Source: Kordiimonas sediminis (GTDB taxonomy: Bacteria; Pseudomonadota; Alphaproteobacteria; Sphingomonadales; Kordiimonadaceae). From it: 64,000 bases of DNA. The first letter of the stretch is position 1. The number at the start of each line of letters is the position of its first letter. Location of the stretch: positions 558,001 to 622,000 of the forward strand of contig NZ_BNCI01000001.1 of NCBI RefSeq assembly GCF_014656395.1, given 5' to 3'. A program made the position numbers and the translations under genes. Positions 32,800-42,984 of the stretch are shown one piece after another. Under the pieces are notes generated by a model. It ran no database searches, was not told the origin of the DNA, and was given only the letters and a program-made list of their open reading frames with translations.

Positions 32800-34422
32800 T
32801 TATGCAACGCGGTCCGCAACCGCCCTGCCAAAGGGCACCAAAACTGTATCGGCAGGGTCATCCGCAAGGTCTGGATAATCCGACGTATAATGAAGTCCAC
32901 GCGATTCTTTGCGCATCAAAGCCGACCGAACAATAAGGTCCGCAACTGTCACCAGATTACGCAGCTCCAACAAATTGGCTGTTACGCGGAAATTGCCGTA
33001 ATATTCCATAATTTCTGACGACAATAGATCAACCCGGCGTTTTGCACGCTCAAGCCGTTTGTCTGTTCGCACAATACCGACATAGTCCCACATAAACCGG
33101 CGTAATTCTTTCCAGTTATGGCTAACGACAACTTCTTCGTCCGAATCTGTAACCTGACTTTCATCCCAGTTTCTGGGTAGAGACTGGGCCGGCATCTCGC
33201 AGTAACGCGCCAATATATCGTCAGCCGCACTGGCGCCGTATACAAGACACTCAAGCAGGCTATTGGACGCCATCCTGTTTGCACCGTGAAGCCCCGTATG
33301 GGCGCATTCCCCAATCGCATACAGAAAGTCAAGATCGGTTCGCCCGGCTTCGTCCACCTTAACGCCGCCACAGGTATAGTGCGCCGCAGGAACCACCGGG
33401 ATTCTGTCCGACGTAATATCAATGCCAAACTGTAAGCAGTGCCGATAAATCGTTGGGAAATGGGTTACAATAAAGTCAGCATCTTTGTGGGTTATATCCA
33501 GCCAGACACACTCTTCACCTGATCGCTTCATTTCCGAATCAATTGCCCGCGCCACCACATCTCTGGGCGCCAGTTCTTCACGTTTGTCATAATCCGGCAT
33601 GAAACGGCTACCATCCCCCCGGCGCAGCACAGCGCCTTCACCGCGCATGGCCTCGGTAATCAGGAATGTTTTCGCCTCTGGATGATACAGACACGTCGGA
33701 TGAAACTGATTAAATTCCATATTGGCAACCCGGCACCCTGCCCGCCAGGCCATGGCAATACCATCCCCTGTGCTTGCATCCGGGTTAGAGCTGTAAAGAT
33801 ACACCCTGCTGGCACCACCGGACGCCAGAATCGTCGCCCGCGCGGAAAACGTCATCACACGGCCTGTTTTTGTATCCAGAACATAGACACCGTGCGCCAT
33901 GTCATTCTTGCCTGACTTGGTACCAAGATGCCGGTTGGTAATGACATCAATGGCAACATGATGGGTATAAATATCGATATTTGCCTCTTCCGCGACGCGT
34001 TCAGACAGTGTTTTCTGAACGGCACGACCGGTGGCATCTGCGGCGTGAATAATTCGGCGATGGCTGTGTCCGCCTTCTCGGGTCAAATGATACCCGTACC
34101 CGTCTTCGTGCGTGTTCCTGTCAAACCCGACACCCATGTCGATCAAGGATTCGATAGCCTCCCGACCGTGTTCGACAACGAAACGCACCGCCTCTTCACT
34201 GCACAGCCCCGCACCGGCCACAAGTGTATCATCAATATGAGACTGTACGCTGTCTGTCGCTTCAAGAACCGCTGCAATGCCGCCCTGGGCCCAGTTGGTT
34301 GACCCGGCATCCATATCACCCTTGGAGATAACAGCCACCCGGACATGCGGCGCCAGCCGAAGTGCCGCCGTCAACCCGGCAGCACCTGATCCGACTATGA
34401 CCACATCGTAGGTTCGTCTCAT
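32800..34422 (-). CDS. nadB: L-aspartate oxidase
   Basis: 540-residue flavoprotein that oxidises L-aspartate to iminoaspartate, the first step of NAD synthesis. FAD-binding [13 protein letters not shown] at the N-terminus, [12 protein letters not shown], the active-site stretch [11 protein letters not shown], and [25 protein letters not shown]-type FAD contact (split here by position) with [15 protein letters not shown]. Length and motif order match the family. Its ATG overlaps the stop codon of an ABC ATPase gene (ATGA), so the two are co-translated. nadA and nadC are not in the window. Confidence 0.95.
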   Translation of the reverse strand: MRRTYDVVIVGSGAAGLTAALRLAPHVRVAVISKGDMDAGSTNWAQGGIAAVLEATDSVQSHIDDTLVAGAGLCSEEAVRFVVEHGREAIESLIDMGVGFDRNTHEDGYGYHLTREGGHSHRRIIHAADATGRAVQKTLSERVAEEANIDIYTHHVAIDVITNRHLGTKSGKNDMAHGVYVLDTKTGRVMTFSARATILASGGASRVYLYSSNPDASTGDGIAMAWRAGCRVANMEFNQFHPTCLYHPEAKTFLITEAMRGEGAVLRRGDGSRFMPDYDKREELAPRDVVARAIDSEMKRSGEECVWLDITHKDADFIVTHFPTIYRHCLQFGIDITSDRIPVVPAAHYTCGGVKVDEAGRTDLDFLYAIGECAHTGLHGANRMASNSLLECLVYGASAADDILARYCEMPAQSLPRNWDESQVTDSDEEVVVSHNWKELRRFMWDYVGIVRTDKRLERAKRRVDLLSSEIMEYYGNFRVTANLLELRNLVTVADLIVRSALMRKESRGLHYTSDYPDLADDPADTVLVPFGRAVADRVA

Positions 34423-35363
34423 GCAGCTACCTCTGGTGACTTGGTCAGTTGCAGGAAGATATCTTCCAGGTCGGTTTCGTTGGTAGAAATATCAGTGATA
34501 TCCAGCCCGGCAGCTTGTACAGCGGCCAGGACCTGTCCGACAGACGCTGATTCCTTACTAATCTGGACGGATAATTTGTTGTCGCCCCGAATTTCCGCAT
34601 TAAAGGCGGACAATTCTGGCGGCAGGGTACCCACACTTGACCCTACCACAATAATTATCTCTTTTTCATCAATCCGGGACAGAAGCTGTTCGGTTGGTTC
34701 GCAGCAAACAACTTCGCCGTGGTTAATGATAGCGATCGTATCGCACAGTTCTTCTGCTTCTTCGAGATAGTGTGTGGTCAGGACAATCGTCGTACCCCGT
34801 GCGTGCAGCTCGCGTACATATTCCCAAAGCTGGGTCCGCAGCTCAATATCAACACCGGCCGTTGGCTCATCCAATACCAGAATTGGCGGCGTATGCACCA
34901 TGGCTTTCGCAATCAAAAGGCGCCTTTTCATGCCGCCAGACAGGGACCGGGAATAGGCATCTGCCTTGTCGAAAAGATGCACAGCCTTCAGCAGTTCATC
35001 TGTCCGGCGCTCTGACTTGGGGACACCGTACATGCCCGCTTGCACCTCGAGCATTTCCCGCGGTGTAAAAAAGGCATCAAACATCAGTTCCTGCGGAACA
35101 ATTCCGATATTCACACGGGCATTCCGAGGATGGTCCGTAATGTCATGGCCCCAGATTTTTGCGGTGCCGGATGTTTTATTCACCAGCCCTGCAAGAATAT
35201 TAATGGTGGTGGATTTTCCTGCCCCGTTTGGCCCCAAAAGACCAAACATAGACCCCTTTGGAATCGTAAGATCAATCCCCTTCAGCGCGACTTTTTCAGG
35301 AGAATTACCGCTGCCTTTATAGACTTTGGTCAGATTACGGATTTCGATTGCATTGTCGGTCAC
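34419..35363 (-). CDS. ABC-2-type transporter ATPase
   Basis: 314 residues. Walker [10 protein letters not shown] (44-52), signature LSGGM (141-145), Walker B LVLDEP (162-167) and a C-terminal extension typical of YadG/CcmA-like exporters. It should power an ABC-2 exporter, but no permease gene is adjacent, which is unusual because such ATPases normally sit next to a YadH-type permease gene. Instead it overlaps nadB by 4 bp. The permease may be encoded elsewhere. Confidence 0.88.
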   Translation of the reverse strand: MTDNAIEIRNLTKVYKGSGNSPEKVALKGIDLTIPKGSMFGLLGPNGAGKSTTINILAGLVNKTSGTAKIWGHDITDHPRNARVNIGIVPQELMFDAFFTPREMLEVQAGMYGVPKSERRTDELLKAVHLFDKADAYSRSLSGGMKRRLLIAKAMVHTPPILVLDEPTAGVDIELRTQLWEYVRELHARGTTIVLTTHYLEEAEELCDTIAIINHGEVVCCEPTEQLLSRIDEKEIIIVVGSSVGTLPPELSAFNAEIRGDNKLSVQISKESASVGQVLAAVQAAGLDITDISTNETDLEDIFLQLTKSPEVAA

Positions 35364-35554
35364 ACGATTTTCCTCTTCAACCTGGCAGGGATCACACCCT
35401 TTTCGTGGGCTATATATAACGATGTTCAGACCGATTGATAAGGGTCAATTCTTTTGATCTATCAATTTCTGGTGATTATAGCATGCAAGACAGCTTGTCC
35501 CTGCACGATGTCGGGGCTATAAAGCAGAAAACATCCACTTAATGAGGCTGACTG

Positions 35555-35734
35555 ATGACATTAGAGGCTCCTGAAACTATTCGTGTAAAAGAAAAACGTG
35601 TCTCCTGTGACGGTGATGAAGGTGCACTGGGCCACCCACGCATCTATTTGAACCTTGGGGAAGACGGCAAAGTTGAATGCCCTTACTGCGACCGCCTATT
35701 CATCCTTGAAGGATCTGACGCAGACAAAAAATAA
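35555..35734 (+). CDS. Zinc-finger CHCC protein (NDUFS6-like), 59 aa
   Basis: Short protein with the zinc motif VSCDGDEGALGHPRIYLNL then VECPYCDRLFIL; ligands are Cys18, His28 and the two cysteines of CPYC. It belongs to the family of small zinc proteins related to mitochondrial complex I subunit NDUFS6, common in alphaproteobacteria. GAGG lies before the ATG. It precedes polA by 25 bp and is likely in one transcript with it. Confidence 0.9.
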   Translation: MTLEAPETIRVKEKRVSCDGDEGALGHPRIYLNLGEDGKVECPYCDRLFILEGSDADKK

Positions 35735-35759
35735 TCCCTGAATATTTTGGAGGAATTCT

Positions 35760-38537
35760 ATGCCTGATCCGGCTAAACGACCACATTTGTATCTGATTGA
35801 CGGGTCTGGCTATATTTTTCGCGCCTATCATGCCCTTCCCCCCATAAGCCGGGGGGACGGTACACCAGTAGGGGCGGTGTATGGTTTCTCCAATATGCTG
35901 TTTAAACTGCTGCAGGACCTTGGCGACAACGACAGACCAAGCCATTTGGCTGTGATCTTTGATGCAGGCCGTACCACATTCAGGAATGATATCTATCCCG
36001 AATATAAGGCCCATCGTCCCCCCGCACCAGAAGACCTGATCCCGCAATTCCCAATCATTCGCGAAGCGGTAGAAGCCTTTGGCGTGGAAGCCATTGAAAT
36101 GCAGGGTTATGAGGCGGACGACCTGATCGCCACCTATGCCACGCAAGCACGGGACAAAGGATGGCGCGTTACGATTGTCAGCTCTGATAAAGACCTGATG
36201 CAGTTGATCGACGATAATATTTCCATGTTTGACAGCATGAAAAGCACACGCATTGGTATTGACGGCGTTGCCGATAAATTTGGCGTCGGGCCTGACCGTG
36301 TAATTGATGTGCAGGCCCTTGCAGGCGACAGCGCAGATAATGTCCCGGGGGTTCCTGGGATCGGCGTCAAGACCGCCGCACAGCTTATCAATGAGTATGG
36401 GAACCTGGAAACTCTTCTCGATAAAGCAGAAGAGATCAAACAGCCAAAAAGACGACAAAATCTGATCGACTTTGCAGAACAGGCAAGAGTTAGCAAACAA
36501 CTGGTAACACTGGCAGTTGACGCACCAGTTGAAACAGGCCTGGACGCGTTCGCCGTCAGAAACCCGCAGGCCGAAAAACTATTGTCGTTCATTGATAAAC
36601 AACAGTTCCGGTCCCTAAGGGCAAAGGTTCTTAATCACTACGGGGATACTCTCGAGGGCAGCGACCCGGTCACAGATGTGCTCGTCACACCTAAAGAGAT
36701 AGAATATCAGTGTGTCACAACCAAAGACGTCTTGGCCACATGGGTGGAACATATTAAAAAGGCCGGGCAGGTTACCATTGACACGGAAACAACCTCCCTT
36801 GACCCAATGTTGGCAGACCTTGTTGGTATTTCCCTGTCCATTGAACCGGGTAAAGCCTGCTACATACCGGTTGGCCACGTCGGGGAAAGTGATGACCTGC
36901 TGGCAGAAGCACCGGAGCAACTTTCAAAAGACCATGTTATTCAGACACTGAAGCCCGTGCTTGAAGATCGGTCCATACTGAAAATTGCCCAAAATATGAA
37001 ATATGACCGCACCATCCTTGCACGGTGCGGCATCAATGTATCCCCCTTTGATGATACAATGCTGATCTCCTATGCGCTGGACGCGGGCAAACACGGGCAC
37101 GGTATGGATGAACTGGCGGGTATCCATCTGGATATTACCCCCATCCCGTTCAAGGAAATTGCCGGCACCGGCAAAAACCAGATTACCTTTGATAAAGTGC
37201 CACTGGACAAAGCAACGACCTACGCTGCCGAGGATGCGGATATTACCGGCCGGCTATGGCGTATTTTGAAACCACGTCTTGCGGCAGAGGGGGCGACCAC
37301 TGTTTATGAAACGCTGGAACGGCCGTTATCGTCAGTTTTATCGGCGATGGAACAGGAAGGGGTCAAAGTCGACACCGATACCCTGCGCCGCCTTTCAAAC
37401 GAATTTGCCACCGGCATGGCATCACTTGAGACAGAAATCCACGAACTGGCAGGTCGGGAGTTTAATATCGCATCTCCCAAACAGCTTGGGGAAATCCTGT
37501 TTGATGAAATGGGGCTGTCTGGCGGCAAGAGGTCTGCTAAGACCGGTGCCTACACTACAAATGCTGAAGTGCTGGAGGCGCTGGCGGCAGAAGGACACAC
37601 CCTGCCAGCCAAAGTGCTCGAGTATCGCCAGTTTGCAAAGCTGAAAAGCACCTACACCGATGCCCTGGTCGCACAGGTAAACCCAACAACTGGCCGGGTG
37701 CACACAAGCTATCATATGGCGGCAACGACAACTGGCAGATTATCATCCAATGACCCTAATCTGCAGAACATTCCGATCCGGACATCTGCTGGCCGCAAAA
37801 TCCGACAAGCCTTTATCCCAGAGGCGGGCAATATTCTTCTGGCCGCAGATTATAGCCAGATTGAACTGCGTGTACTGGCGCACATGGCAGATATTGATGC
37901 CCTGAAAACGGCCTTTTCAGACGGCATCGACATTCACGCCATGACCGCGAGCGAAGTATTTGGTGTGCCCATAGACGATATGGATCCAATGGTCCGCCGC
38001 CAGGCTAAGGCAATCAATTTTGGTATCATTTACGGTATCTCTGCCTTTGGCCTTGCACGCCAACTGGGGATCAGCCGCGGTGACGCCCAAACATATATCA
38101 ATGCATATTTCGAGAAATTCCCCGGCATTCGCGCCTATATGGACACGACCATCGATTTTGCCAAAAAACACGGGTATGTCGAAACACTTTTCGGTCGGAA
38201 GTGCCATATCAAGGCACTGACAGAAAAGAACCCAATGCGACGCCAATTTGGCGAAAGGGCTGCCATTAACGCCCCCATTCAGGGAACCGCAGCCGATATC
38301 CTCAGACGTGCGATGATCCGCATGCCAAAAGCCCTGAAAGAAGCGGGTCTTGAAGAGGTTAAAATGCTGTTGCAGGTCCATGATGAACTGGTCTTTGAAC
38401 TACCAGAAACGTTGCGCGACAAAGCAGAGACCGTCATCAGGGAAACAATGGAAGCGGCGTGTAAGCCTGTGCTGGACTTGTCTGTACCATTGGTTGTTGA
38501 CTGCGGCTTTGGCGCCAACTGGGACGAAGCACACTAA
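35760..38537 (+). CDS. polA: DNA polymerase I
   Basis: 925 residues, full length for the family. Order: 5'-3' exonuclease (1 to about 290; YLIDGSGYIFRAYHA, GYEADDLIAT), 3'-5' exonuclease with the DxE motif intact (Asp341, Glu343 in TIDTETTSLDP), then the polymerase with motif A LLAADYSQIELR (Asp697), motif B RRQAKAINFGIIYG and motif C QVHDELVFE (Asp875). Proofreading should therefore be active. GGAGGAATTCT gives a perfect ribosome site. It functions in Okazaki fragment processing and repair. Confidence 0.98.
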   Translation: MPDPAKRPHLYLIDGSGYIFRAYHALPPISRGDGTPVGAVYGFSNMLFKLLQDLGDNDRPSHLAVIFDAGRTTFRNDIYPEYKAHRPPAPEDLIPQFPIIREAVEAFGVEAIEMQGYEADDLIATYATQARDKGWRVTIVSSDKDLMQLIDDNISMFDSMKSTRIGIDGVADKFGVGPDRVIDVQALAGDSADNVPGVPGIGVKTAAQLINEYGNLETLLDKAEEIKQPKRRQNLIDFAEQARVSKQLVTLAVDAPVETGLDAFAVRNPQAEKLLSFIDKQQFRSLRAKVLNHYGDTLEGSDPVTDVLVTPKEIEYQCVTTKDVLATWVEHIKKAGQVTIDTETTSLDPMLADLVGISLSIEPGKACYIPVGHVGESDDLLAEAPEQLSKDHVIQTLKPVLEDRSILKIAQNMKYDRTILARCGINVSPFDDTMLISYALDAGKHGHGMDELAGIHLDITPIPFKEIAGTGKNQITFDKVPLDKATTYAAEDADITGRLWRILKPRLAAEGATTVYETLERPLSSVLSAMEQEGVKVDTDTLRRLSNEFATGMASLETEIHELAGREFNIASPKQLGEILFDEMGLSGGKRSAKTGAYTTNAEVLEALAAEGHTLPAKVLEYRQFAKLKSTYTDALVAQVNPTTGRVHTSYHMAATTTGRLSSNDPNLQNIPIRTSAGRKIRQAFIPEAGNILLAADYSQIELRVLAHMADIDALKTAFSDGIDIHAMTASEVFGVPIDDMDPMVRRQAKAINFGIIYGISAFGLARQLGISRGDAQTYINAYFEKFPGIRAYMDTTIDFAKKHGYVETLFGRKCHIKALTEKNPMRRQFGERAAINAPIQGTAADILRRAMIRMPKALKEAGLEEVKMLLQVHDELVFELPETLRDKAETVIRETMEAACKPVLDLSVPLVVDCGFGANWDEAH

Positions 38538-38581
38538 CAGCGGCACAGTACTGCTCTGCAGCGTATTCTGTCTATCAATAC

Positions 38582-38615
38582 AAAAGGCATCTGGATTTCA
38601 GTCCAGATGCCTTTT
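38582..38615. terminator. Bidirectional terminator between polA and the PiT gene
   Basis: AAAAGGCATCTGGA (38582-38595) pairs perfectly with TCCAGATGCCTTTT (38602-38615); T follows on the plus strand, and the minus strand also ends in T. It stops both convergent transcripts. Confidence 0.93.
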
Positions 38616-38645
38616 TCTTATCAGTCAGCTAGCTAAGAAGCCGTC

Positions 38646-40100
38646 TTATAGATTGATAAATATCGCATACAGAAGACCGGACAGCATCGCAGACGCTGGC
38701 ACAGTAATCACCCATGCCGCGGCAATACCCATCAGATGCTTACGGCGCACAAGGCGGCGACGCTGCTGCTGGAGTTTTTCTTCCTTCGTTAGCTTTTTCT
38801 TGCCTTTACGGTTCGCCAGATATTCCCGCAAAAAACCAACGCCGAACACACCGCCTACGGCGATATGTGTACTGGATACAGGCAAGCCAGCCCAGCTGGC
38901 AGCAATAACGGTGATCGACGCACTAAGCGCCACACAAAAAGCCCGAACACGATTAAGCTTGGTGATCTGTTCACCAACCGTGCGGATCAGCTTTGGTCCA
39001 AACAGAACAAGACCAACAGAAATACCCATCGCACCGATCATCATCACCCAGAGCGGCAGTGCCACCTTACCATTGGTGGCCGTATGTGCGCCTTGTCCAA
39101 GTTCAGCTGCCGCACTTACAATCGCTGCAAGCGGGCCAACAGCATTCGCAACATCATTGGCGCCGTGTGCAAAAGAAAGTAGCGCCGCTGAGAAAATCAG
39201 CGGTACCGTAAAGAGCGTTGCCACGGACGATCTACGGTTTTCCAACCTGTCCGCAATGCGGTCCACACGAAACTTTGTGAAGCCCCACGCCAGAACAAAC
39301 ATGCCAATACTAACAGTCGCAAGCGTCGCAGTATCCGGCTTCCAGATTTTGCTAAGCCCCTTGATACCCAGATAAAAGGAAAAGGCTGCCCCCATAATCC
39401 CCACAAGAACCGGCACCCACACACGGGCCGCTACGATTTTGTCATCCTTAAACAGGATCATCTTTTTGATGAAGGCTAGAAACAGGGCCGCAATTATTGC
39501 ACCCATCAGCGGGGAGATTACCCAACTGGCGGCAATTTTGCTCATCACCGCCCAGTCAACACTGGAGAAACCTGCAGCCGCAATCCCTGCGCCCATTACA
39601 CCGCCGACAACCGAATGGGTTGTCGACACAGGTGCGCCAATCCAGGTAGCAAGGTTAAGCCATAGTGCCGCAGCCAACAGTGCCGCCATCATCGCCCAGA
39701 TAAAGGTCATCTGATCGGCCATGGAATTAGGGTCTACGATGCCCTTACGGATGGTGGAAACTACATCACCGCCCGCCAAAATGGCGCCCGCCGCTTCGAA
39801 GAAGGCTGCAATGATCAGTGCCCCAACCATCGTTAGTGCCCGCGACCCCACCGCAGGCCCAATATTGTTGGCAACATCATTTGCCCCAATATTCATCGCC
39901 ATGTAGCCGCCGATTACAGCGGCTGCGACCACAAACATACCCGCACTGTGTGCATTCTGTTCAATCGCAGCATAGATAAATACAAAAATCAGAAAAACGA
40001 CGGCAATACCCAGCTTTACAAGCGGTTTATTCTCTCGTCTGACGCCCTGCTGAAACCCTTCAACGCGTCTTAAGTCCTTGTCAATTTTATTCATCGACAT
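38646..40100 (-). CDS. PiT-family inorganic phosphate transporter
   Basis: 484 residues with about ten membrane segments. The duplicated PiT signature is visible: GANDVANNIGPAVGS near the N-terminus and AHGANDVANAVGPLAAI in the second half, plus two copies of GAPVSTTHSVVGGVMGAG / GLPVSSTHIAVGGVFGVG. It is a low-affinity phosphate symporter of the inner membrane. A basic stretch near the C-terminus (KGKKKLTKEEKLQQQRRRL) is cytoplasmic. No PhoU-like gene is adjacent. Confidence 0.95.
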   Translation of the reverse strand: MSMNKIDKDLRRVEGFQQGVRRENKPLVKLGIAVVFLIFVFIYAAIEQNAHSAGMFVVAAAVIGGYMAMNIGANDVANNIGPAVGSRALTMVGALIIAAFFEAAGAILAGGDVVSTIRKGIVDPNSMADQMTFIWAMMAALLAAALWLNLATWIGAPVSTTHSVVGGVMGAGIAAAGFSSVDWAVMSKIAASWVISPLMGAIIAALFLAFIKKMILFKDDKIVAARVWVPVLVGIMGAAFSFYLGIKGLSKIWKPDTATLATVSIGMFVLAWGFTKFRVDRIADRLENRRSSVATLFTVPLIFSAALLSFAHGANDVANAVGPLAAIVSAAAELGQGAHTATNGKVALPLWVMMIGAMGISVGLVLFGPKLIRTVGEQITKLNRVRAFCVALSASITVIAASWAGLPVSSTHIAVGGVFGVGFLREYLANRKGKKKLTKEEKLQQQRRRLVRRKHLMGIAAAWVITVPASAMLSGLLYAIFINL

Positions 40101-40210
40101 TGGCCAGCCTCATTTATTGGCGATATAGGGAATCGCTTGTCATCAATATGTAGCACGGCTGTAACAAATTAGACATAAAAAGCAAAGGCAGAATCAACCC
40201 GCCAAACAAG

Positions 40211-40237
40211 AAAAAAGGGGCAGCAATGCCACCCCTC
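40211..40237 (-). terminator. Terminator of TonB receptor gene at 40.3-42.7 kb
   Basis: On the minus strand GGGGTGGCA and TGCTGCCCC form a hairpin with a short loop followed by six T. Almost the same sequence ends the next receptor gene at 42.9 kb. Confidence 0.88.
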
Positions 40238-40277
40238 TCATATATCTATTCGGTATTCTGAACCGAAATGTTAGGAC

Positions 40278-42749
40278 TTAGAAGTCGTACCGTGCAGTTA
40301 GACCAAATGTCCGCGGATCATTCGGGTACGCATTGAAACTGCCTGCAGCAGCGATGGAATCAAACACCACCTGATAATCTCTTTCCTTGGTCAGGTTTTT
40401 CACCCAGATATACACTTCCCACGGATTATCATCCATGCCAAGCAAGCCAATGCTGGCGTTTAACTGGGTATAGGACGGACGGTCGCCCATCGGATCCCAG
40501 TCCCCTGTGATGTTGCGGCTGCTCTTATGATAAATCTCACCGCGGACAAAGCCTGTCCATTTTTCCGAGATTGGGTATTCATAATTCACAGAAGACGAGA
40601 AGGTAAACTTCGGCGCATCATCCTTGGCAAACCCTGTCAGGTCACAAGAAGTCTGTCCTGTCAAAATCGGGCAGGCTGCATTCGGATAAGACGTGTAAAC
40701 CGAATCGTTATAGGCAGCTGCGAATGTCAGGGACAGATTTTCTGTCGGCAGGATCATGGCGTCAACTTCAACCCCGGTCAGATTAAGTGACCCGGCATTT
40801 TTCAGCTCAAAACCCAGCCCTGTGAACAAGTTAGACTGGAAATCTGTCACATCCTGATCATACAGTGCCAGGTTGATCCGTGCCTTGCCGTCCCACAGAC
40901 GGGCTTTAAGGCCAATTTCCCAGCTTTCCACATTCTCCGGCTCAAAGGTTGGGTCATTTCTGCGGGATGTCTCCCGGCTGGTGTCAAAACCACCGGCCTT
41001 ATACCCTTTGGAATAACTGATGTAGGTATTCAGGTTATCATTCCAGTCATATGCAAGAATGGCATTGCCCGAGAACTTGTCTTCATTCCGTGATTTATCG
41101 AAATTATCCCGCGGTACGAAGAACTGCAGCGCCTGGAACCCAAGAAGCGGGTTTTGTGCCGGATCTGTACTTTGTGCTGTCACAATAGCCAGCGCCTGTG
41201 CAGCCGCCACATCAGCGGGCAGTCCCATGCCAATAAGTGCCTGAGTAGTCGGCTCCAGCGCCTGTGCAATATAAATATCCGGGAAGCTAAGCGCAGAGAA
41301 CGGATCAACAATATTGAACGTACCGGCTGCGGACTTATCCTCATTTGTATAACGAAGACCAGCGGTGAATGTCAGCTTGTCTGTAACGTGAACATCTACC
41401 TGACCAAAGAAGGCATAGCTTTCACTGTCCGTTTTAAAGTTTTCCTCCAGCAGACCTGTGTTATCCGCGAAGAAGGTGCCCACAGGCAAGCCAAAGGCCA
41501 ATTCCATCCCTGTTAGGTTATCTGTACCCGGAACAAAGGCATCTGACCCCGCAAGTCCTGCGAAATAGGCACGCGAATCTGTACCGTACGGCACTTCATC
41601 CGTTGCTTCCAGATCCTGATTAGACAGGAACGCACCAACAAGCCAGTCCACCTTATTTGCCCCAGTAGAAGTAAGGCGGATTTCGTGGGTCATGATATCA
41701 ATTTCTGTATGTTCGCCATTCCGCTTGATCAAATCAAGATTGGTGAAATCAGCATCAAAGTTTGCATCAGAAGAAAAATCACGGAACGAGCCAATATAGG
41801 TCAACGCCATCGAACCAAAGTCGTGGTTTGCCTCAAGCGAGATACCTTTATCTTCCATTTTGTTCAGCATGTTGGCGTTGGTCGCAACCTTTCGGCTGAA
41901 CTTATCCACTTCCGGGAAGACGGCGCCGAGGGCACCACTAACCGCGGCGGTTGGCCCCAAACCTATAAACGGTGCAGAACAGCAACGTTCATCAATTTTC
42001 GACGCATCGGCAATGATCCGCACTTCGGTCTGATCACTTGGTTCAAATAGCAGTTGCCCCCGAAGCGCCCAGCGGTCCCGGTTATTATATGTATCACCAG
42101 ATACCGTATCTTCAATAAAGCCGTCCCGTTTGTTGACGTTACCAGAAAGGCGGAAACCAACCTGATCTGAAATTGGGCCAGTCACAGTGCCTTTCAGGAT
42201 CACCTGATCATAATTTCCGACCGTTGCCTCTACGCGACCACCAAACTCTTTTTCCGGCTTTTTGGTGTGAAAGCTGATCACACCGGCAGATGTATTTTTA
42301 CCAAACAGTGTACTCTGCGGGCCGCGCAGCACCTCTACCCGCTCCAGCGACAGAAAGTCACCAATTGCTGAGCCGGTTCGTGACCGGTAAACACCGTCCA
42401 CATAAATACCGACAGATGGCTCCAGCCCCGGATTAAATCCAGACGTACCAATCGACCGGATTGACACAACAGTCTGGAACGATGCAGCAGCCTGCGTTGT
42501 CGTCATTGCTGGCACAGCAAATTGCAGATCACGAATATCGCGGATACTTGCCTTTTCCAAGGACTCACCCGTATAGGCGCTAACGGCAATCGGAACGTCA
42601 ATCAAAGACTGTGCCCGTTTTTGCGAGGTAATGGTAATTTCCTCAATTGACACGTCAGCCGCCGCGTCCTGTGCTGACACCGTGGGCGCAGCAACCATAC
42701 AGGCAAGCGTCGTCGCAAGCGCAGTACTTACAGTAAATACTGATTTCAT
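40278..42749 (-). CDS. TonB-dependent receptor (823 aa)
   Basis: Outer-membrane importer with signal peptide to about residue 26 (VSA-Q), TonB box EEITITSQKR at 36-45, plug (RSIGTSGFNPGLEPSVGIYV, then LERVEVLRGPQSTLFGKNT), barrel and C-terminal FGLTARYDF. Ligand unknown. It is followed by a strong terminator and stands separately from the next receptor gene upstream (235 bp), which it resembles in layout but not closely in sequence. Confidence 0.93.
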   Translation of the reverse strand: MKSVFTVSTALATTLACMVAAPTVSAQDAAADVSIEEITITSQKRAQSLIDVPIAVSAYTGESLEKASIRDIRDLQFAVPAMTTTQAAASFQTVVSIRSIGTSGFNPGLEPSVGIYVDGVYRSRTGSAIGDFLSLERVEVLRGPQSTLFGKNTSAGVISFHTKKPEKEFGGRVEATVGNYDQVILKGTVTGPISDQVGFRLSGNVNKRDGFIEDTVSGDTYNNRDRWALRGQLLFEPSDQTEVRIIADASKIDERCCSAPFIGLGPTAAVSGALGAVFPEVDKFSRKVATNANMLNKMEDKGISLEANHDFGSMALTYIGSFRDFSSDANFDADFTNLDLIKRNGEHTEIDIMTHEIRLTSTGANKVDWLVGAFLSNQDLEATDEVPYGTDSRAYFAGLAGSDAFVPGTDNLTGMELAFGLPVGTFFADNTGLLEENFKTDSESYAFFGQVDVHVTDKLTFTAGLRYTNEDKSAAGTFNIVDPFSALSFPDIYIAQALEPTTQALIGMGLPADVAAAQALAIVTAQSTDPAQNPLLGFQALQFFVPRDNFDKSRNEDKFSGNAILAYDWNDNLNTYISYSKGYKAGGFDTSRETSRRNDPTFEPENVESWEIGLKARLWDGKARINLALYDQDVTDFQSNLFTGLGFELKNAGSLNLTGVEVDAMILPTENLSLTFAAAYNDSVYTSYPNAACPILTGQTSCDLTGFAKDDAPKFTFSSSVNYEYPISEKWTGFVRGEIYHKSSRNITGDWDPMGDRPSYTQLNASIGLLGMDDNPWEVYIWVKNLTKERDYQVVFDSIAAAGSFNAYPNDPRTFGLTARYDF

Positions 42750-42928
42750 AAAAATATCTCCCTATCTCCCCGTGCGGGCCCCTCAACCCATTGCACGCTT
42801 CCACTTGCAGTTTCACAATCAGAAACTGTTTCGTCAAGTTTCAACTTTTACTTAAACCGTATTAAATTCGGCAGCATTACTGACGTTACACACTTTACGT
42901 TACGGAATGTTGGGGAAACTGCAGGCAC

Positions 42929-42959
42929 AAAAAAACAGGGGCGGCACTGCCACCCCTGT
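42929..42959 (-). terminator. Terminator of TonB receptor gene at 43.0-45.7 kb
   Basis: On the minus strand ACAGGGGTGGCA pairs with TGCCGCCCCTGT, followed by TTTTTT. Sister of the terminator at 40.2 kb (core GGGGTGGCA-nTGCnGCCCC). Confidence 0.9.
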
Positions 42960-42984
42960 GGATTTGCAACTTTCTGTCTAGTGC

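Noticed and set aside
35700-36500. 266-codon frame antisense to polA
   Set aside because: Shadow of the polA 5'-exonuclease region.
38350-39375. 341-codon frame across polA end and the PiT gene
   Set aside because: Spans a strong terminator and the antisense of a conserved transporter gene; no recognisable protein.
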